Position numbers and translations under genes: made by a program. From Odontesthes bonariensis (Eukaryota; Chordata; Actinopteri; Atheriniformes; Atherinopsidae), in NCBI RefSeq assembly GCF_027942865.1, contig NC_134507.1, forward strand, positions 34,029,711 to 34,093,710: DNA of 64,000 nucleotides. The letters run 5' to 3'. Positions within the stretch are counted from its first letter, which is position 1. Each line of letters begins with the position of its first letter. Under the pieces are notes generated by a model. The model was not told the origin of the DNA and did not search any database. It was given only the letters and a program-made list of their open reading frames with translations. Below, in pieces: positions 32,736 through 44,024 of this stretch.

Positions 32736-33249
32736 AGCCTGATTTATGCTTCAGGCGCAAAGCCTCTGACGCTCGGACGCAGAGCCTCTGCGAGCGTCAA
32801 AATCTTGACCACTCCCCCACGCAGAGGCTCTGCGCGCGTTGTCGTGCACCTCAGAAAAATCCTGACTACACGTCGGACGCACGCAGACCACCAACGGAAG
32901 TGCGCAGACAAAAGCGGCTGTGATTGGTCCTCGGTGTGCCTTTCCGGTTGTCTGTGTGGCTTCCTCCTTTGCATTTTCGCCAACTCCAATAAAATAAGCT
33001 GTTCTTCTTCGATGTCGAGCAACTCCAGATCCATATCTTGCATACACTTTTTTTTTTTTGAAAGATAAACACTTCCGCCGGCGCCGCCGAAAGTTCTCGT
33101 CACCGCCCACCGAAATTCTCGCGAGGGGAAACTGCTGTGCGTCCCGAGAAATTCCAGACCGAGGTTGCAGAACCATAACATGAAAAGTGGTTCGCGACCA
33201 GAGCAAAGCAACACGTCAAGACGATAGACGCAGAAGTATAATCCGCCCT
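32736..33249 (-). mobile_element. Harbinger-type MITE with nuclease N-terminus remnant
   Basis: Ends AGCCTGATTTATGCTTC and GAAGTATAATCCGCCCT, flanked by TAA (32733-32735 and 33250-33252). The minus-strand frame includes MDLELLDIEEEQLILLELAK (from about 33033), the acidic/leucine start typical of Harbinger nucleases, then basic residues. Catalytic part missing. It lies in the middle of the HIPK-like gene. Confidence 0.8.
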
Positions 33250-33596
33250 TAATGCTTACCGATTTAGCAAGCCTAGCAGCCTAGTTGCTAATGCTAGCCG
33301 CAGTAACGTTACCAACCATACCCGACGTCAAGGAGTTGGCTGAGCAGGGGCAAGATTATGGAGTGGCTGGCAGAGTTAACTTCATAATGGGTGAGTGCAG
33401 GTTCCATTCACTTGTTTTCATTATTTCACAGGATTGATCACTTCATTGGTTTATCCGATTGCTGGCCGCCGAGCCATTATGTGTCTGGGTGTGTGTAGGT
33501 TACTGATCGTGGTAGTCAGGTTGTGTGATGTGTGTGAGTGTATTTTTTCTATGGGTGCGTGCCATTGACTGTATGAGCGGTCTGTGCTCGTTTTTT

Positions 33597-33662
33597 TTAT
33601 TTAATTAGATTGGAGATACTTTATTAATCCCGAAGGAAATTAAATTTTGTCGGAAGACGAGA
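33597..33662 (-). repeat. L2-type LINE 3' tail
   Basis: On the minus strand AATTTCCTTCGGGATTAATA followed by AAGTATCTCCAATC matches the L2 3' end form seen at 13222-13260. Confidence 0.65.
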
Positions 33663-34159
33663 CCAATGTTGTGGCTAGCTTGGATAGCCTTTTTTCCCGC
33701 AATGATTTTTCTTCTTCAGCAATGAGGGCTGAGGTGAAGGCCCAGCCATAGTGCTCACGGTTCGCTACTGCCCAGAACTCTTGGAGGCTGAATACACCGG
33801 CGGAATATGTTAAAACAACGGGGGAAAAAGCACATCTGGGCCTTTGTGATAAGATAAGGACTCTAGATGAGCTGCCAAAACTGCACTTTGGAGTTGAAGA
33901 TCTCACCGAGGACAAGGACACTCACGTTTTCATTAGCCTCCTCAAGCAGATGCTGCATATAAATCCAAGGAAAAGGATCACGCCAAGCGAAGCGCTTGGT
34001 CATCACTTTATAACAATAAAACACCTTGCTCACGGCTTCAATGTAAGCCGAGCACACACAAACATGGAGTCCCAGCTAGAGAAAGCAGCAGTCGAGTGTT
34101 ATGCAACAGCCACGGAAAGTCTAAGTATGAACGGAACATCCAGTACAAACTTGAAATGA

Positions 34160-34566
34160 GCACTTAAGGTGACAGAAAGGTTACAACTGTCAGTAATAAA
34201 CATTCAACAAAAGTTGAAAACTAAACATCCTGCAAAGTAAAGAAGCAGGCTTAGGAAAGGCTAAAGCTGATGGACACAGAAATATCTTGCCATAAAGGAC
34301 ATGGACAAAATCACCCCTTCTAACGGAAGACCCCTCGCATCTTGTCGAGGTCAAATCCAATAGAAAGTATGTCAAGAGGATTTAAAAAAAAAATAATTAT
34401 TTTCCAGGATATGGAAGGGCATAACATCTGGAGTGTCACAATGAACTGAAAACGCTTTCTGCCACCACACAAGTGATCTTCCATTTAAACTTTAACATGC
34501 CATTCCCGCTAAATTCTTAAAAACTAAATCTTAGAGCAAAAGAAAAGACTTACCTGAATCTTTGTA

Positions 34567-34606
<40 letters not shown>

Positions 34607-35046
34607 CCCCTTTCAACACTCGAGGACACTTTAAGACATGGAGTATCCAGCCAAGTATTTCAAGCACAATGTTTTTTGGCAAGCCTTCAGGTTGGCTACC
34701 GTGCACTCAGCAATCTGTGCCCGGAGTTACGTGGTGGCACAAAGTTGTACCAATTTCAAGAGTGCACTGCATAGAAGGGGTTGTGTCTGGCTGCCATGTA
34801 CAGGTGTAGAGAAATGGCTGTAACTGATCGCTATAATCAATTGAGCAAAGTGTGCAACTATTTAACACCTTCATAGCAATTCCTCTCAAGATGCAGAGCT
34901 ATGAGAAGCCATGTTTGAAACCAAAAGCAGAACGTCCCAGTCAAATATGACAGGTGATGCCTGCCATTTGCCTTGAACCCAGATGGTGTTCACAGGACAT
35001 CGTTTCCCTTAGTCAATCATTCTGAAGCGAGATCATTTGACATGAC
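34160..35046. other. Non-coding stretch with A38 run
   Basis: No gene recognised. A pure A38 run lies at 34568-34605 without an AATAAA just upstream, so I do not read it as a retrocopy tail. Short ORFs around it are low-complexity artefacts. Confidence 0.5.
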
Positions 35047-35052
35047 TTTATT
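35047..35052 (-). terminator. Poly(A) signal of the secreted-protein gene
   Basis: AATAAA on the minus strand (TTTATT on plus), about 135 nt after the stop codon at 35187, a normal 3' UTR length for a compact gene. Confidence 0.65.
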
Positions 35053-35186
35053 CATAGACTAAAATTAATCTTGTGCCGGTGGATTCAGCTTCCCAATCTG
35101 AAACAGAACCAGATTAGTCCAAGCATTGAGATAAAGACATTTGCAGGTACCACTCTCAACATACCCTCTGCACATCATGTTCAGCT

Positions 35187-36521
35187 CTAGCGGGCACTTG
35201 GGAAGAACTTTTTCTGCTGCCCAGAACCATGGCTGTCAGTAATATGCTCCTTCAAGTAGTGGACATCCAGAAAGTAGTCTTTGCCCTTCTCATGCTGCTG
35301 GCTGAAGGTGCTGTAGGTTCCAGAGGGGTACAAGCCGTACAAAAGCCTGTAGTCAAAGTTAGGAGATCCACCCACACCAAAGCGTGGCACCAGTACGGTT
35401 GCGGATCCCGGTCCAGACCCTTGGCGATCATCCGGGTAGCCGAATTCCTCCGTCTGCTGCTGGTAATTCCCGAGTTCAGCTTCCTTCATGACACTGGAGG
35501 TCTCCCCTGACTGGAGGACAGGGCCAGGTGGTGACAGAGGGGCTGCAGGGAGAATGTCAGTGAGGCTGAGGGCTTGGGCTGACGCATCCTCAAAGACTGA
35601 GGGGGCAATAGCCCACTGGGTTTCTGTGTGGAGACATTTCATCATTAGTCCTTTTCACAGCAGAAGTTCTGATAGCACAGAGTCTTAACATCCCAGTTTC
35701 CTAGGACTGGAAGTTAAAACCAAACATATTTTGGGCCATCTACACTCCAAGCAGAAGATTTACCTTGTGGTCCAGGTTGGGCAGCTCCAGATAGGGCAGC
35801 TCCAGCGTCAGATCCTACGTCAACAGGCACATAAGTGACAGTAGAGTATCCTGTTGCAGGCAGGCCAGAGCTCAAGCTGCTCAATGCTGGACCCGTCTGA
35901 ACAGCCTGTGGGACACCAGAAGCTTGCACAGCCATTTGCACGGGCACAACGGAGCCAGAGCTGCTGAATCTTGGGTCTGCCTGAAGAGCACCTTGGACAA
36001 GGCCAGGAGCTTGGACAAGGCCAGGAGCTTGGAAAAAACCAGGAGCTTGGACAACCAGTTGCATTGGCACAAATGAGCCATAGCCGCTGAGTCTTGGGTC
36101 TGCCTGAAGAACAGGTTGACTTACACCAGAGACCAGCACAGGTGTCACCATAAAAGTGTTACTGGAAGCAGTGTAGGGCACGGTCACCGGGCGGCCAGCG
36201 GCTGCTCCCTGGTAAGAGCCAAAATTACCTGCAGCTCTTGTGCCGCTGCTGCTCTGGCCTGCTGATTTTGAACCTGGGTGCATGAGAACAAGTTTAGCAG
36301 AAGCTAATTCAAGCAAGCATGTAATGTTTTACCACAACAGATGATAGCACACCTTTAGTGGGAAAACCCCATGTAGCAGCAGTCAACAAGGCAAAGAGGG
36401 AAACCCTGAAATTATGTACAACAAAGAGTAAGAATGCAGTATTAACTAATGTTTCCAATCAATCAAAAACTGTAAAAGGCAGCTTGTGCTTATACCTCAG
36501 GAAGAACCCAGCAGCTGTCAT
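35187..36521 (-). CDS. Four-exon gene for a secreted, cysteine-free repeat protein (unrecognised)
   Basis: Exons on the minus strand: 36496-36521, 36353-36405, 35764-36273, 35187-35623. All three introns have GT/AG ends (donors GTATAAG, GTGTGCT, GTAAATC; acceptors ending TTTCAG, ACCCAG, CACACAG) and the frame is kept, giving 341 residues. Exons 1-2 encode an N-terminal signal peptide (MTAAGFFLR.. then LFALLTAATWG). The mature protein has no Cys and is rich in Gly, Ser, Pro, Gln, Val and Ala. Residues about 75-140 carry imperfect repeats (QADPRxSxxGS, VVQAPG/FQAPG/LVQAPG). The C-terminal exon is more ordered, with Tyr/Phe-rich FGVGGSPNFDYRLLYGLYP and a basic end. A TATA box and poly(A) signal frame it. 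I do not know the family; composition resembles disordered extracellular-matrix, egg-coat or SCPP-type proteins, but that is inference. Confidence 0.8.
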
Positions 36522-36560
36522 GGTGAAAACAAGCTATGAGAGGAAACAGCAAGGGTGAAG

Positions 36561-36570
36561 GTTTATAAAT
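36561..36570 (-). promoter_or_regulatory. TATA box of the secreted-protein gene
   Basis: ATTTATAAAC on the minus strand, about 40-50 bp upstream of the ATG at 36521. This leaves a very short 5' UTR of about 15-20 nt. A strong TATA box fits a tissue-specific, highly expressed gene. Confidence 0.65.
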
Positions 36571-36599
36571 AATGCCACAGAGCAGCCCAGACCAATCAA

Positions 36600-37229
36600 A
36601 GCTTAACGAGCTAACAACAGACAGCTGCTTGTGAGGGACTATCAGGACAGGTGGACGCTGGAGGCTCATCTGGTTGGTCTGGTATCAGCCTCATTGTCTC
36701 CTCTCACCTCCACCCTCCTGTCTGTGCTAAAGGCACTTAGTCACTGCCAAATATTTTACTGTCGTAAAATAGCTCTACCCAAATTGTCGTAATTCTCAGA
36801 TTTTCTATTTCAGTTAAACGTAGAAGCTGGAAATAACATCCTAGATGTTGAGTTTTCACACCGACCCACTGACACATTTACAAGTTAACTGAGGCCTGTA
36901 GAGTCTGAGATGTAGCTCTTATTGGTCCTTTAAAGGAGACATGTTTTGCCCTTTTTGGTACAATTTCCCGAGGTCTTACTGAAATGTATGAGACAGGTCA
37001 GGAGCTCCTGGTCTTATTGGCCAAGTTTTTCCCCCAAAAGTGTATTTTATTTCCTAAACATGATGCTTTTCTAACTTTAACCCAGTACTTTTAATGTTTT
37101 ACACCTTTCGACCAAGTAGTTCTGGAAAAAAAAAGGTGGAAAACGAATGAAGGAAACAACGGTCTCACAGCAGTTCAAAGACTGGTGTCAAACACAAGTC
37201 CCGTGTTTAGGAGATGGTTTACTATCCTC
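36600..37229. other. No recognised feature
   Basis: Upstream region of the minus-strand gene. CTTTAAAGGAGACATGTTTTG at about 36930 looks like a fragment of a dispersed repeat. Confidence 0.45.
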
Positions 37230-38110
37230 TGCATCCTTTTTAATCTCCTGACTTGGTCAGTATTACTTGTTGATAATCCCGCGGCGCAGGATGATGTTTC
37301 CTGTTAGTTTTGGCAGAACTGGTGCTCAGCTGCTGGCACAGAGGAATAACTGGCCCAGCAAAGAGCCTCCAACAAATAACCAACCGGATGATCCAGAACT
37401 TCCTGCAGCTAAACAAAGATAAAACAGAGGTCATTGTCAGCTGTTAAAAATCTGAGCTCAGCTTCAGGCTGTGATGTTAAAAACCACAAAGCAAGCAGGA
37501 ATCTGGCTGTTATTATGGACTCAGAGCTGAACTTCAGCAGCCAGATCAGGTCAGTTAGGAAGTCAGCCGACTATCACCTGGAGAATATTTCCAGGATTAA
37601 AGAACTTCCTTCCCTGGTTACCTGTCAGATTTTATTACTCATTTTAAAAGCTTTGAATAGTTGGACGGTTGCTTCTGTCTATGATCTGTGAACTCCTTAC
37701 TCCCCTGATTGCTGCTCACACGGCCCACTGTTTAATATAACTGACCTGTTCATTAGATGGAAATGAATCCCTGCATACTCCTAAAAATCACTTTATTTTG
37801 AGGCTTTTTCTTCTAATTAAAACCCCACTTTCATAATTACTCGGGACTCTTTGCAAAATGCAAACAAAACCAGAAAGATATGATCTTAGAACTATTAAAA
37901 AGTTATATCTAATTAGAAATAGTGCCAGTTCGGTGCCATCTGTTGGTTTCCTTAGCTAGGAAATAGTTTTTCAATTGCTCTGTATGAATTAATTGGATTC
38001 ATTCTGAATTAATTGGATTATAATTTCAATGAATTGAACTCCAATTGGCCTGAATTGGACTTTATTACTGAAGTGCCCTGAGATGACATTTGTTGTAATT
38101 GTAATAGTTT
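37230..38110 (+). mobile_element. LINE (L2/Rex-like) 3' fragment
   Basis: Decayed RT C-terminal coding sequence: FLQLNKDKTEVIV (about 37400-37440), then LAVIMDSELNFSSQIRSV and YHLENISRIKELPS (37500-37615). A 3' region follows with GAAGTGCCCTGAGATGACAT at about 38070, a common LINE tail in fish. Many stops. Confidence 0.7.
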
Positions 38111-38509
38111 ATTTTGGCAACATTTTAAACAAACTGACATTATTCTGTCTTGGAAAACACTGCTGGTGGAAAACATGATACTGGCTGCTGAAAAACTGGC
38201 AGAAGTGGACCTTCCAACGTGACAGTGACAGGAAGTAATCAGCTGAAGTCGTCCAGAGATTTCAGTTCCATCCAGAATCTGTGGTTGGAACCACAGACCA
38301 GAAGAGACAGAACAGAAGCCTTCACAAAGTTGTGATGTCATCACTGTGGTGACATCACAATCGATTTCATCTCTGATCTTGTTTGACATCACAAAGCTTA
38401 TACAGGCCAGACATTTTCACTGCTTTTTCACAGTTGGTCAGGAGTTTATCTGAAGAAACACGTCCAGTGTTCAACCAAGAAATCATCTCCTCCACTTCAG
38501 TGGTGTGAC

Positions 38510-38782
38510 ATGGCAGACGACGATTTGCCCGAGGGTTTCTACACGTGTCCCATTACTTTTGGCAGTAAGGAAAGTTATGAGGAACCCACCAACTGTTGGA
38601 AAAAGAACAATCCCAGGTCTCTACTGCAGCTGGGACTCCTCACTCAGAGGATGTCCAGCTCCTGCAGGATCATCTCCAGGCCTCCGTAGTTCCTCGCGTC
38701 AAGTGGAAGTTTCCAGTTTCACAAACCGAGGGGATTCCCTCTAACGCCTCTGCTGCCGACCGAGATTATGGATCAGAGAAAT
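38510..38782 (+). pseudogene. Unidentified short ORF pair, probably frameshifted
   Basis: ATG 38510 opens MADDDLPEGFYTCPITFGSK and reaches a stop at 38689. An overlapping frame from about 38596 continues to 38784 (QLLQDHLQASVVPRVKW..). The two would join if one base were shifted or an exon boundary lay near 38595. No family recognised. It may be the 5' part of the coiled-coil ORF that follows. Confidence 0.35.
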
Positions 38783-38835
38783 GACAGAACTCTTACCGAC
38801 AGAAGAATGACTAGATCAGCTATTTATAGCATGGG

Positions 38836-39306
38836 ATGGCTATTCTCAGGACAAAGCTGCTGAAAAAACATTTCTTTCTGACAGGAGAAAAAGACAGAAG
38901 AGTGGCAGCAGAGAGCGGCTGCTCCATGACTGAGGAAAAACTAAAGAAGGTGGAAAACTGTTTGACGCGTGAGCGTCATCTCCGTCAAAAGTGTGAGCAG
39001 GAGCTCAAGCAGTGCAACCGAGTCCCTGCAGGATTGTGTGAAACTCTGAAAGCAGCAGCAGCAGAAACTGAATATCAGTCAGTTCTGAAAGAGGCAGAGA
39101 GCTGGAAAGAGCAACTGAAAGAAAAGACTGCCGCCGATATTAATCTGGCCTCCAGACTAACAGCACAGGAGGAGGCAACAAAGACACAAGAAAAGAAGGT
39201 GGCAGATCTCATGAAGGCTTTATTTCTATCCGTCATCATCGAGCCAGAAGAGAACAAAGTGCTGTCAGTGTTCAGCTCTCAGACAGTTCACCTTCAGTTC
39301 CACTGA
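38836..39306 (+). CDS. Hypothetical coiled-coil protein or exon
   Basis: 156 codons. From about residue 17 the sequence is strongly helical and charged (EEKLKKVENCLTRERHLRQKCEQELKQ..., ESWKEQLKEKTAADINLASRL.., EEATKTQEKKVADLMK), a coiled coil of about 100 residues with a hydrophobic end. A good acceptor (TTTCTTTCTGACAG) ends at 38883, so the true exon may start there rather than at the ATG 38836. No partner domain is visible. It could be a fragment of a larger gene. Confidence 0.4.
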   Translation: MAILRTKLLKKHFFLTGEKDRRVAAESGCSMTEEKLKKVENCLTRERHLRQKCEQELKQCNRVPAGLCETLKAAAAETEYQSVLKEAESWKEQLKEKTAADINLASRLTAQEEATKTQEKKVADLMKALFLSVIIEPEENKVLSVFSSQTVHLQFH

Positions 39307-40095
39307 CACACTGATGCTGGGAATTCATTTTTATCAGTGCTGCAGTCTGTCCTTCACTCACATGGTGGGGACATGAGATTTCCTCTGACTCACAAACACA
39401 ACTACATTGCTGTCACTGTGCTGCTTATTGGGCTGTGAATGTTGTCAGAGCAGCTTTTCAGCAACAAGCTGCAGATGTGGCTGTTGTGCTGCTTCTGATT
39501 CACAGTCAGTGTGGACAATATGGAAAGTAGAGCTCAGGAGGAGCAGCTGAAGCTTCTGCTTCTTCCATCATTACTTAGAGAGAGGACACTGGAATGACAC
39601 TGAGATGCTTTGGTATTCAGAGCTTTTATTGATTCTTTAAGGGTGGCAGCTTCATGACACTTTCTCCAGTCTGACCCTCACTGGGAACACAATCAGACAT
39701 GCTGGGACATGTGGGAAAGGATCACAGTGTTCATACTGTACATATCTGAGAACATCCACAGGAAGACACTTTATCATTTACATGTTGATTCTGCCTTTCA
39801 AAGTCAGATTCTTACTAGAATCCATGTTATACACTGTATGTTGACACGTAGAAATAATCCCATTCTGCTTGTAAGCAGCTCTTAATAGAAACCAGCATGA
39901 CTCCACTGTTATTACTGTATTATGTTGATGCATGAAAACAGCTGAATGATTGTGCTGTAAACACTGAGAACAAGCTGCAGATGTGGCTGTTGTGTTACTT
40001 TTGCTTCACAGTCAGTGTAGACAACATACAAAACAGCTTCAAAGATACTTCCAGGTGAGGCGTGAAGAAAGCAGCTGTGAGCACCGTAACATACA
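39307..40095. repeat. Non-coding region with a local duplication
   Basis: GCTGCAGATGTGGCTGTTGTG...TTCACAGTCAGTGT occurs at about 39468-39515 and again at about 39972-40019, indicating a local duplication. Otherwise no assigned content. Confidence 0.55.
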
Positions 40096-40099
40096 ATCA

Positions 40100-41302
40100 G
40101 GGGCGGACTGGGGCAAAACAGTGGCCCGGGAATTTACTACCTGACTGGCCCACTCAGGGGCCGGGGCAGCAGAGCATGGTGGCGAATACTGGAGGCGGAT
40201 GATGGAAGGTGGATGATGGAAGGTGGAACAAATATGTTGATTGTGGGAGACAAAAAAATATGCATGTAAACATTATTGAAGAGATAATGACACATAATTC
40301 CATCTGAGGCCTTGATTAGAATTAATATATAATAGTTTTCATAGTTACTTAGAATAGTCTGCAATAGTTGCTTAATAGTGTGAAGACAGCTGCAGGACTG
40401 ACAAAAAGCTGACCAATCCAAACTCCTCTGGCCGAGCACATAAAACCTGTTGGGCAGGTAATTCTTTTCTTTGCTTTGGGGGGATTTTTTATATTCATGA
40501 AATATGTACAGGTAAATGAGACTTGAGACCACCGTCAGATGCGCGTTCAAGTTTGTGGGGGCGTGGCTTTCCATGGAGCACTGATCCATCCCGCTTAGCG
40601 GAGGTGCTACTTTCAAATCTTGCTAGCTCTCCATGAATACCAACCATGCCTTTAGATGTATTGAACATTCTCCTACATCGTGTTGTTTGATATCTATGTT
40701 TCGGGCCTGGGCCTAGTCCACACACGATAATGACGTTTTTACAGCCAAACTATCCGAAATGCGTTGTGCTAAAAGTTAGCAAGCTAGCAAAATAATTAAG
40801 ATTAAGATTAAGATTAAGATCCGATTTATTGGTCATCCATACATGCATACACACGAAATTTGTCCTCCGCTTTTAACCCGTCCAGGTTGGCACCTGTTGA
40901 CACACACATGCACATGCACAGGGTCACACACTCAGAGACAGATGCCAACCTGGAGCGGTGGGCAGCCATTCAGCGCCCGTCATCACATTACAGCTGACTA
41001 GCATCCTCCTCCCTGTCACGTCATTTTCTGACACTTGGCCACATCTGCTTGTAGTGCGTGCCTTTTCTTTTCTCTCAATTTTTGCGCTCCTCCTTTACGT
41101 TTCTTCTCCATTTTTGCACCGCTGATTGATTGATGAATTGACAGATGAAGAGGAGGAGGGGCCTATACCCTGGGCCCTCCAATGTTGATTAGCCAGACAC
41201 TAGAGGAACTGTTAACATTGGTTATCACATCAAAGGCCAGCCCAACTACATTAAAACTCTACAGGCCCACTGACCCACCGGCCCACCGGGAAAAGTCCCA
41301 GT
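40100..41302. mobile_element. hAT-like element fragment with embedded SINE/LINE tail
   Basis: Begins CAGGGGCGGACTGGGGCAAA (40100), a common fish hAT-type start, with GGCCCGGGAATTTACTACCT. Near 41250-41302 the sequence ACTGACCCACCGGCCCACCG resembles the other end but lacks the final terminus. 40795-40850 is a (GATTAA)n-led LINE-like tail; 40855-40977 is the body of the same SINE as at 3644-3882. Confidence 0.55.
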
Positions 41303-44024
41303 ACTCTAAATACATTATTACTGACATGGACAATGATGCATTCAGGTTCAGTTACTGTTGTCCCATTTTTAATCACATATATAAAAAGGATCACTGCTTC
41401 TGTTTTCATTTACATCTCATACAGCATTCATACAACCCATGTTTGCCACCATTGCCTGGGCTCTATGAACATGTGCTGCATATTATTTACAGTTCAGATC
41501 ATAAAGCTGAAAAAGAGAGGGTATCCTCACAGTTTTGCATGACATCACAGTGGAAACATGTCATCAAAGGACATGACATCACTGTAGTTTCTAAAAGCCT
41601 GAAAGACAAAGCGCCTGAAAAACAACACATACTTATACTGTTTAGAGAAGACGCAGTTTATGAGCATGTCGTGGGATTGAGCTTCCCTGGTTTCTCTATA
41701 TGACAACAAACACCAAACTACACACAGAGAACAGAGGAGCTTGACAGACACTAAGTTATCTGAGAGTCCCTTTTTCAGCTGCAGAGAACAATCACATCAG
41801 GGAAGTCGATGTGCAGGCTCAACATCAGCCTCTCAATCAGCTTTTTATAGATTCTGAAACAGAATCTGTTATTCCATTCTGACTTCTAAAATAGAACTAT
41901 ACTGTTTAGAGACAAAAAGTGGAGGTTCCAGATGGTGATAGAAGATAAACAGCTGTACTCTTAGAAACAGCTCTGCTTAAGACTCTGTTTCTTTCAACTG
42001 AAGCTTCAGACAGATCACAAACTGACCTACAGACTCCTGCATGATAATCACATCCATGCAGCCAAAGACCTGAATCAGTTGCACTGATCTGAAAGACAAA
42101 GGGACGGGAATGTTACCATCCATTCCCCATGTTTTCAGACATTAACTCAAGCCCAAACTTGGACAAACTCCTTCACCACAGCAATGACGCTACATCCTCA
42201 GGAGGAACATTAAAAACAACCATTTCTTACAATCTAACAATTTCTATCTAAACTAAAAATAATTTTAGGGATTTTAATCTCATTCTCAATCGTGACAGGA
42301 GTGTCATCAGATGAATGAGATCAGCTCAGTCATGAAAACACAGTTTAAACTATATACAGTCTGTGGTTTACACAAACCTCAGTGAAAATAAATACAATTA
42401 TCATTGGTGCCAATGCCAAAGGCATCAAGGCACACATATTAAGATGTGCATACTTATTGTTCTCCCGTTTCCGTCACGAATTTCGGCAAGGAACTACTCC
42501 CTCAATGTTGATCCGACCGGGATAAAAAGCATATCCCCACATGTCCACCGATAGGGACTGGAGTGCTATGACTTTTCTCTCTCATTACTTAAACAGATTC
42601 CCGAAAATTGGGAAATACTGTGAATTTTGCCCCATTGGAAATGCATTAGAATTCATATATAATGGGACAAAGGTAGCCCTATTTGGAGGCCTCACAACTC
42701 AGCCGTACTTAATCATAGAGACATTATTCAAAGTTTAAACAGGACAGGAAAGACCCGGCTTTGACTGAACTAAATGGTTTGTTGATATATTTTATAGCTT
42801 TTGACATAATGGCAGTTTAATTTTTAGGAAAAATCAGGACTTCTCTCACTCTGCTGTCCTGGGGCCTCACACTCTATCTTGACAAGCTCGAAATTAATAC
42901 CAAAATAACTTAAATAAACTTATCTCACATCCAAAATGTCTGCTGCACCTAGACAAATTATACTTCAAAATGTAGGTATTTTTGTCCTCTTTCACCCAAT
43001 GTACCTGTCATTGTGCTTGGCCTCACGGTTTTCTCTCAAATGACCTCCGAGCGGAGAGAACGACCACTCGGGCTGCCATTGACGGCCATTATAGCCAGGT
43101 CACCTCATCTCCTTATCAAATCAATGTGAAGGCTGTTTTTAAAACTGGCAATAAAAAAATACCATACATAGGAGCAGAATAAAACTTACACCAGTGGCTT
43201 CTGCCGTCCCTTCTGGCACTCTCCTCTTACCCACTCTGATCACACAGCTGATATTCCTTCAGAGGGCACAGCCAAGATGGCTGACCTGTTATAACAGGTT
43301 TATGCCAGCCACTGTGTCATGTCTGCTCCCAATACAACATGACTATAGCATGACAGCGTCTGTCTCTCAGCGGGCAGAAGCTCCATTGGCACCCATCAAA
43401 ATTTCTTCAGAAATTTTCTTGTTCATAATGTCCCTGCTGTTTTTTCTAATGAGTCATATACAAATAGTTCCTCACTTTTAAAGAATAAATGTCAGAACAA
43501 TAAAATGGTATTTCTTATAAAAACTTTAATTTGCTCTCACAATAAACATGATAACTGATCTCCTGATCCTAGAAATTAATTTCTGAACACCTCATAACAA
43601 ACTTTATCATTTCTTGGTTGATTTAGAAAACAACAAAAACATTTGATCTCTGAAACAAATCAAATTGTAAGTCCATAATTATTTTTACATTTGCAAAGTG
43701 ATGAATTGAAAAGAATCTGTAATAAAGGAAGGTCTGTTGATTTCTATGTTCTGCTCCATGATGTGGAAGAGAAACAACAACAAAAAAATACATCAACACA
43801 AGGATCCAACTGATATTTAGAGCTCAGAGAAGTTAATATTTTAGAGAATCTATCTCTATTTAGAGAATAGAGAAATATTTCTGTGAATCAAACTTATCAT
43901 TAGCAGTGATATCCTCCATGGCTGCACAGACACAGGAAAAAGCAGCAAATAAACAACATCAAATAAACAACAGAACAGCAGTGCAGATACATCACAGCAA
44001 TGAACTCCGAGCAACAAAATACCT
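41303..44024. repeat. TRIM 3'-flank module (left arm, inverted)
   Basis: Non-coding sequence downstream of the left TRIM gene, with counterparts downstream of the right TRIM gene (inverted) and, in part, at 49370-50930, 55610-57600 and 57660-58030. It includes a block with GGGACTGGAGTGC, TATCCCCACATGTCC and CCGACCGGGATAA (42480-42560). ORFs in it (such as 41182-41703 and 43194-43481) recur but show no domain. I treat the module as duplicated intergenic DNA. Confidence 0.65.

Larger units (their letters stand above)
31403..34159 (+). pseudogene. HIPK-like serine/threonine kinase, disrupted
   Basis: The probable start (ATG 31409) gives MSDEFLGEGVYGKVAKC (Gly-rich loop), VAVKIVRR (ATP-binding Lys) and REHKIL (helix C Glu). 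After a one-base shift in an A-run near 31546 the frame continues LDLEKNLVTFHEHF..LVFEKLDKSL, HGDIKPDNVML (catalytic loop, HGD in place of HRD), LIDFGLA (DFG), GYRAPEVILG (APE) and GIDLWSLGCVLA. A stop follows at 32074, with adjacent-frame coding-like sequence to about 32140. The C-lobe reappears at 33749-34159 (SWRLNTPAEY, LLKQMLHINPRKRITPSEALGHHF) and ends at TGA. The intervening 1.6 kb holds a Harbinger MITE and an L2 tail. The motif set and the WRLxTPxEY box fit homeodomain-interacting protein kinases, which fish have in expanded numbers. It could be a real gene with introns, but the frameshift and early stop argue for decay. Confidence 0.75.

Noticed and set aside
34568..34605. A38 tract as the poly(A) tail of a retrocopy of the kinase
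   Set aside because: No AATAAA just upstream, no target duplication found, and the tract lies 400 bp past the kinase stop.
41182..43481. Recurrent 60-170 codon ORFs in the TRIM-flank modules (for example 41182-41703, 43194-43481, 50291-50584)
   Set aside because: They recur only because the module is duplicated. No domain, poor start contexts, and frames break between copies.
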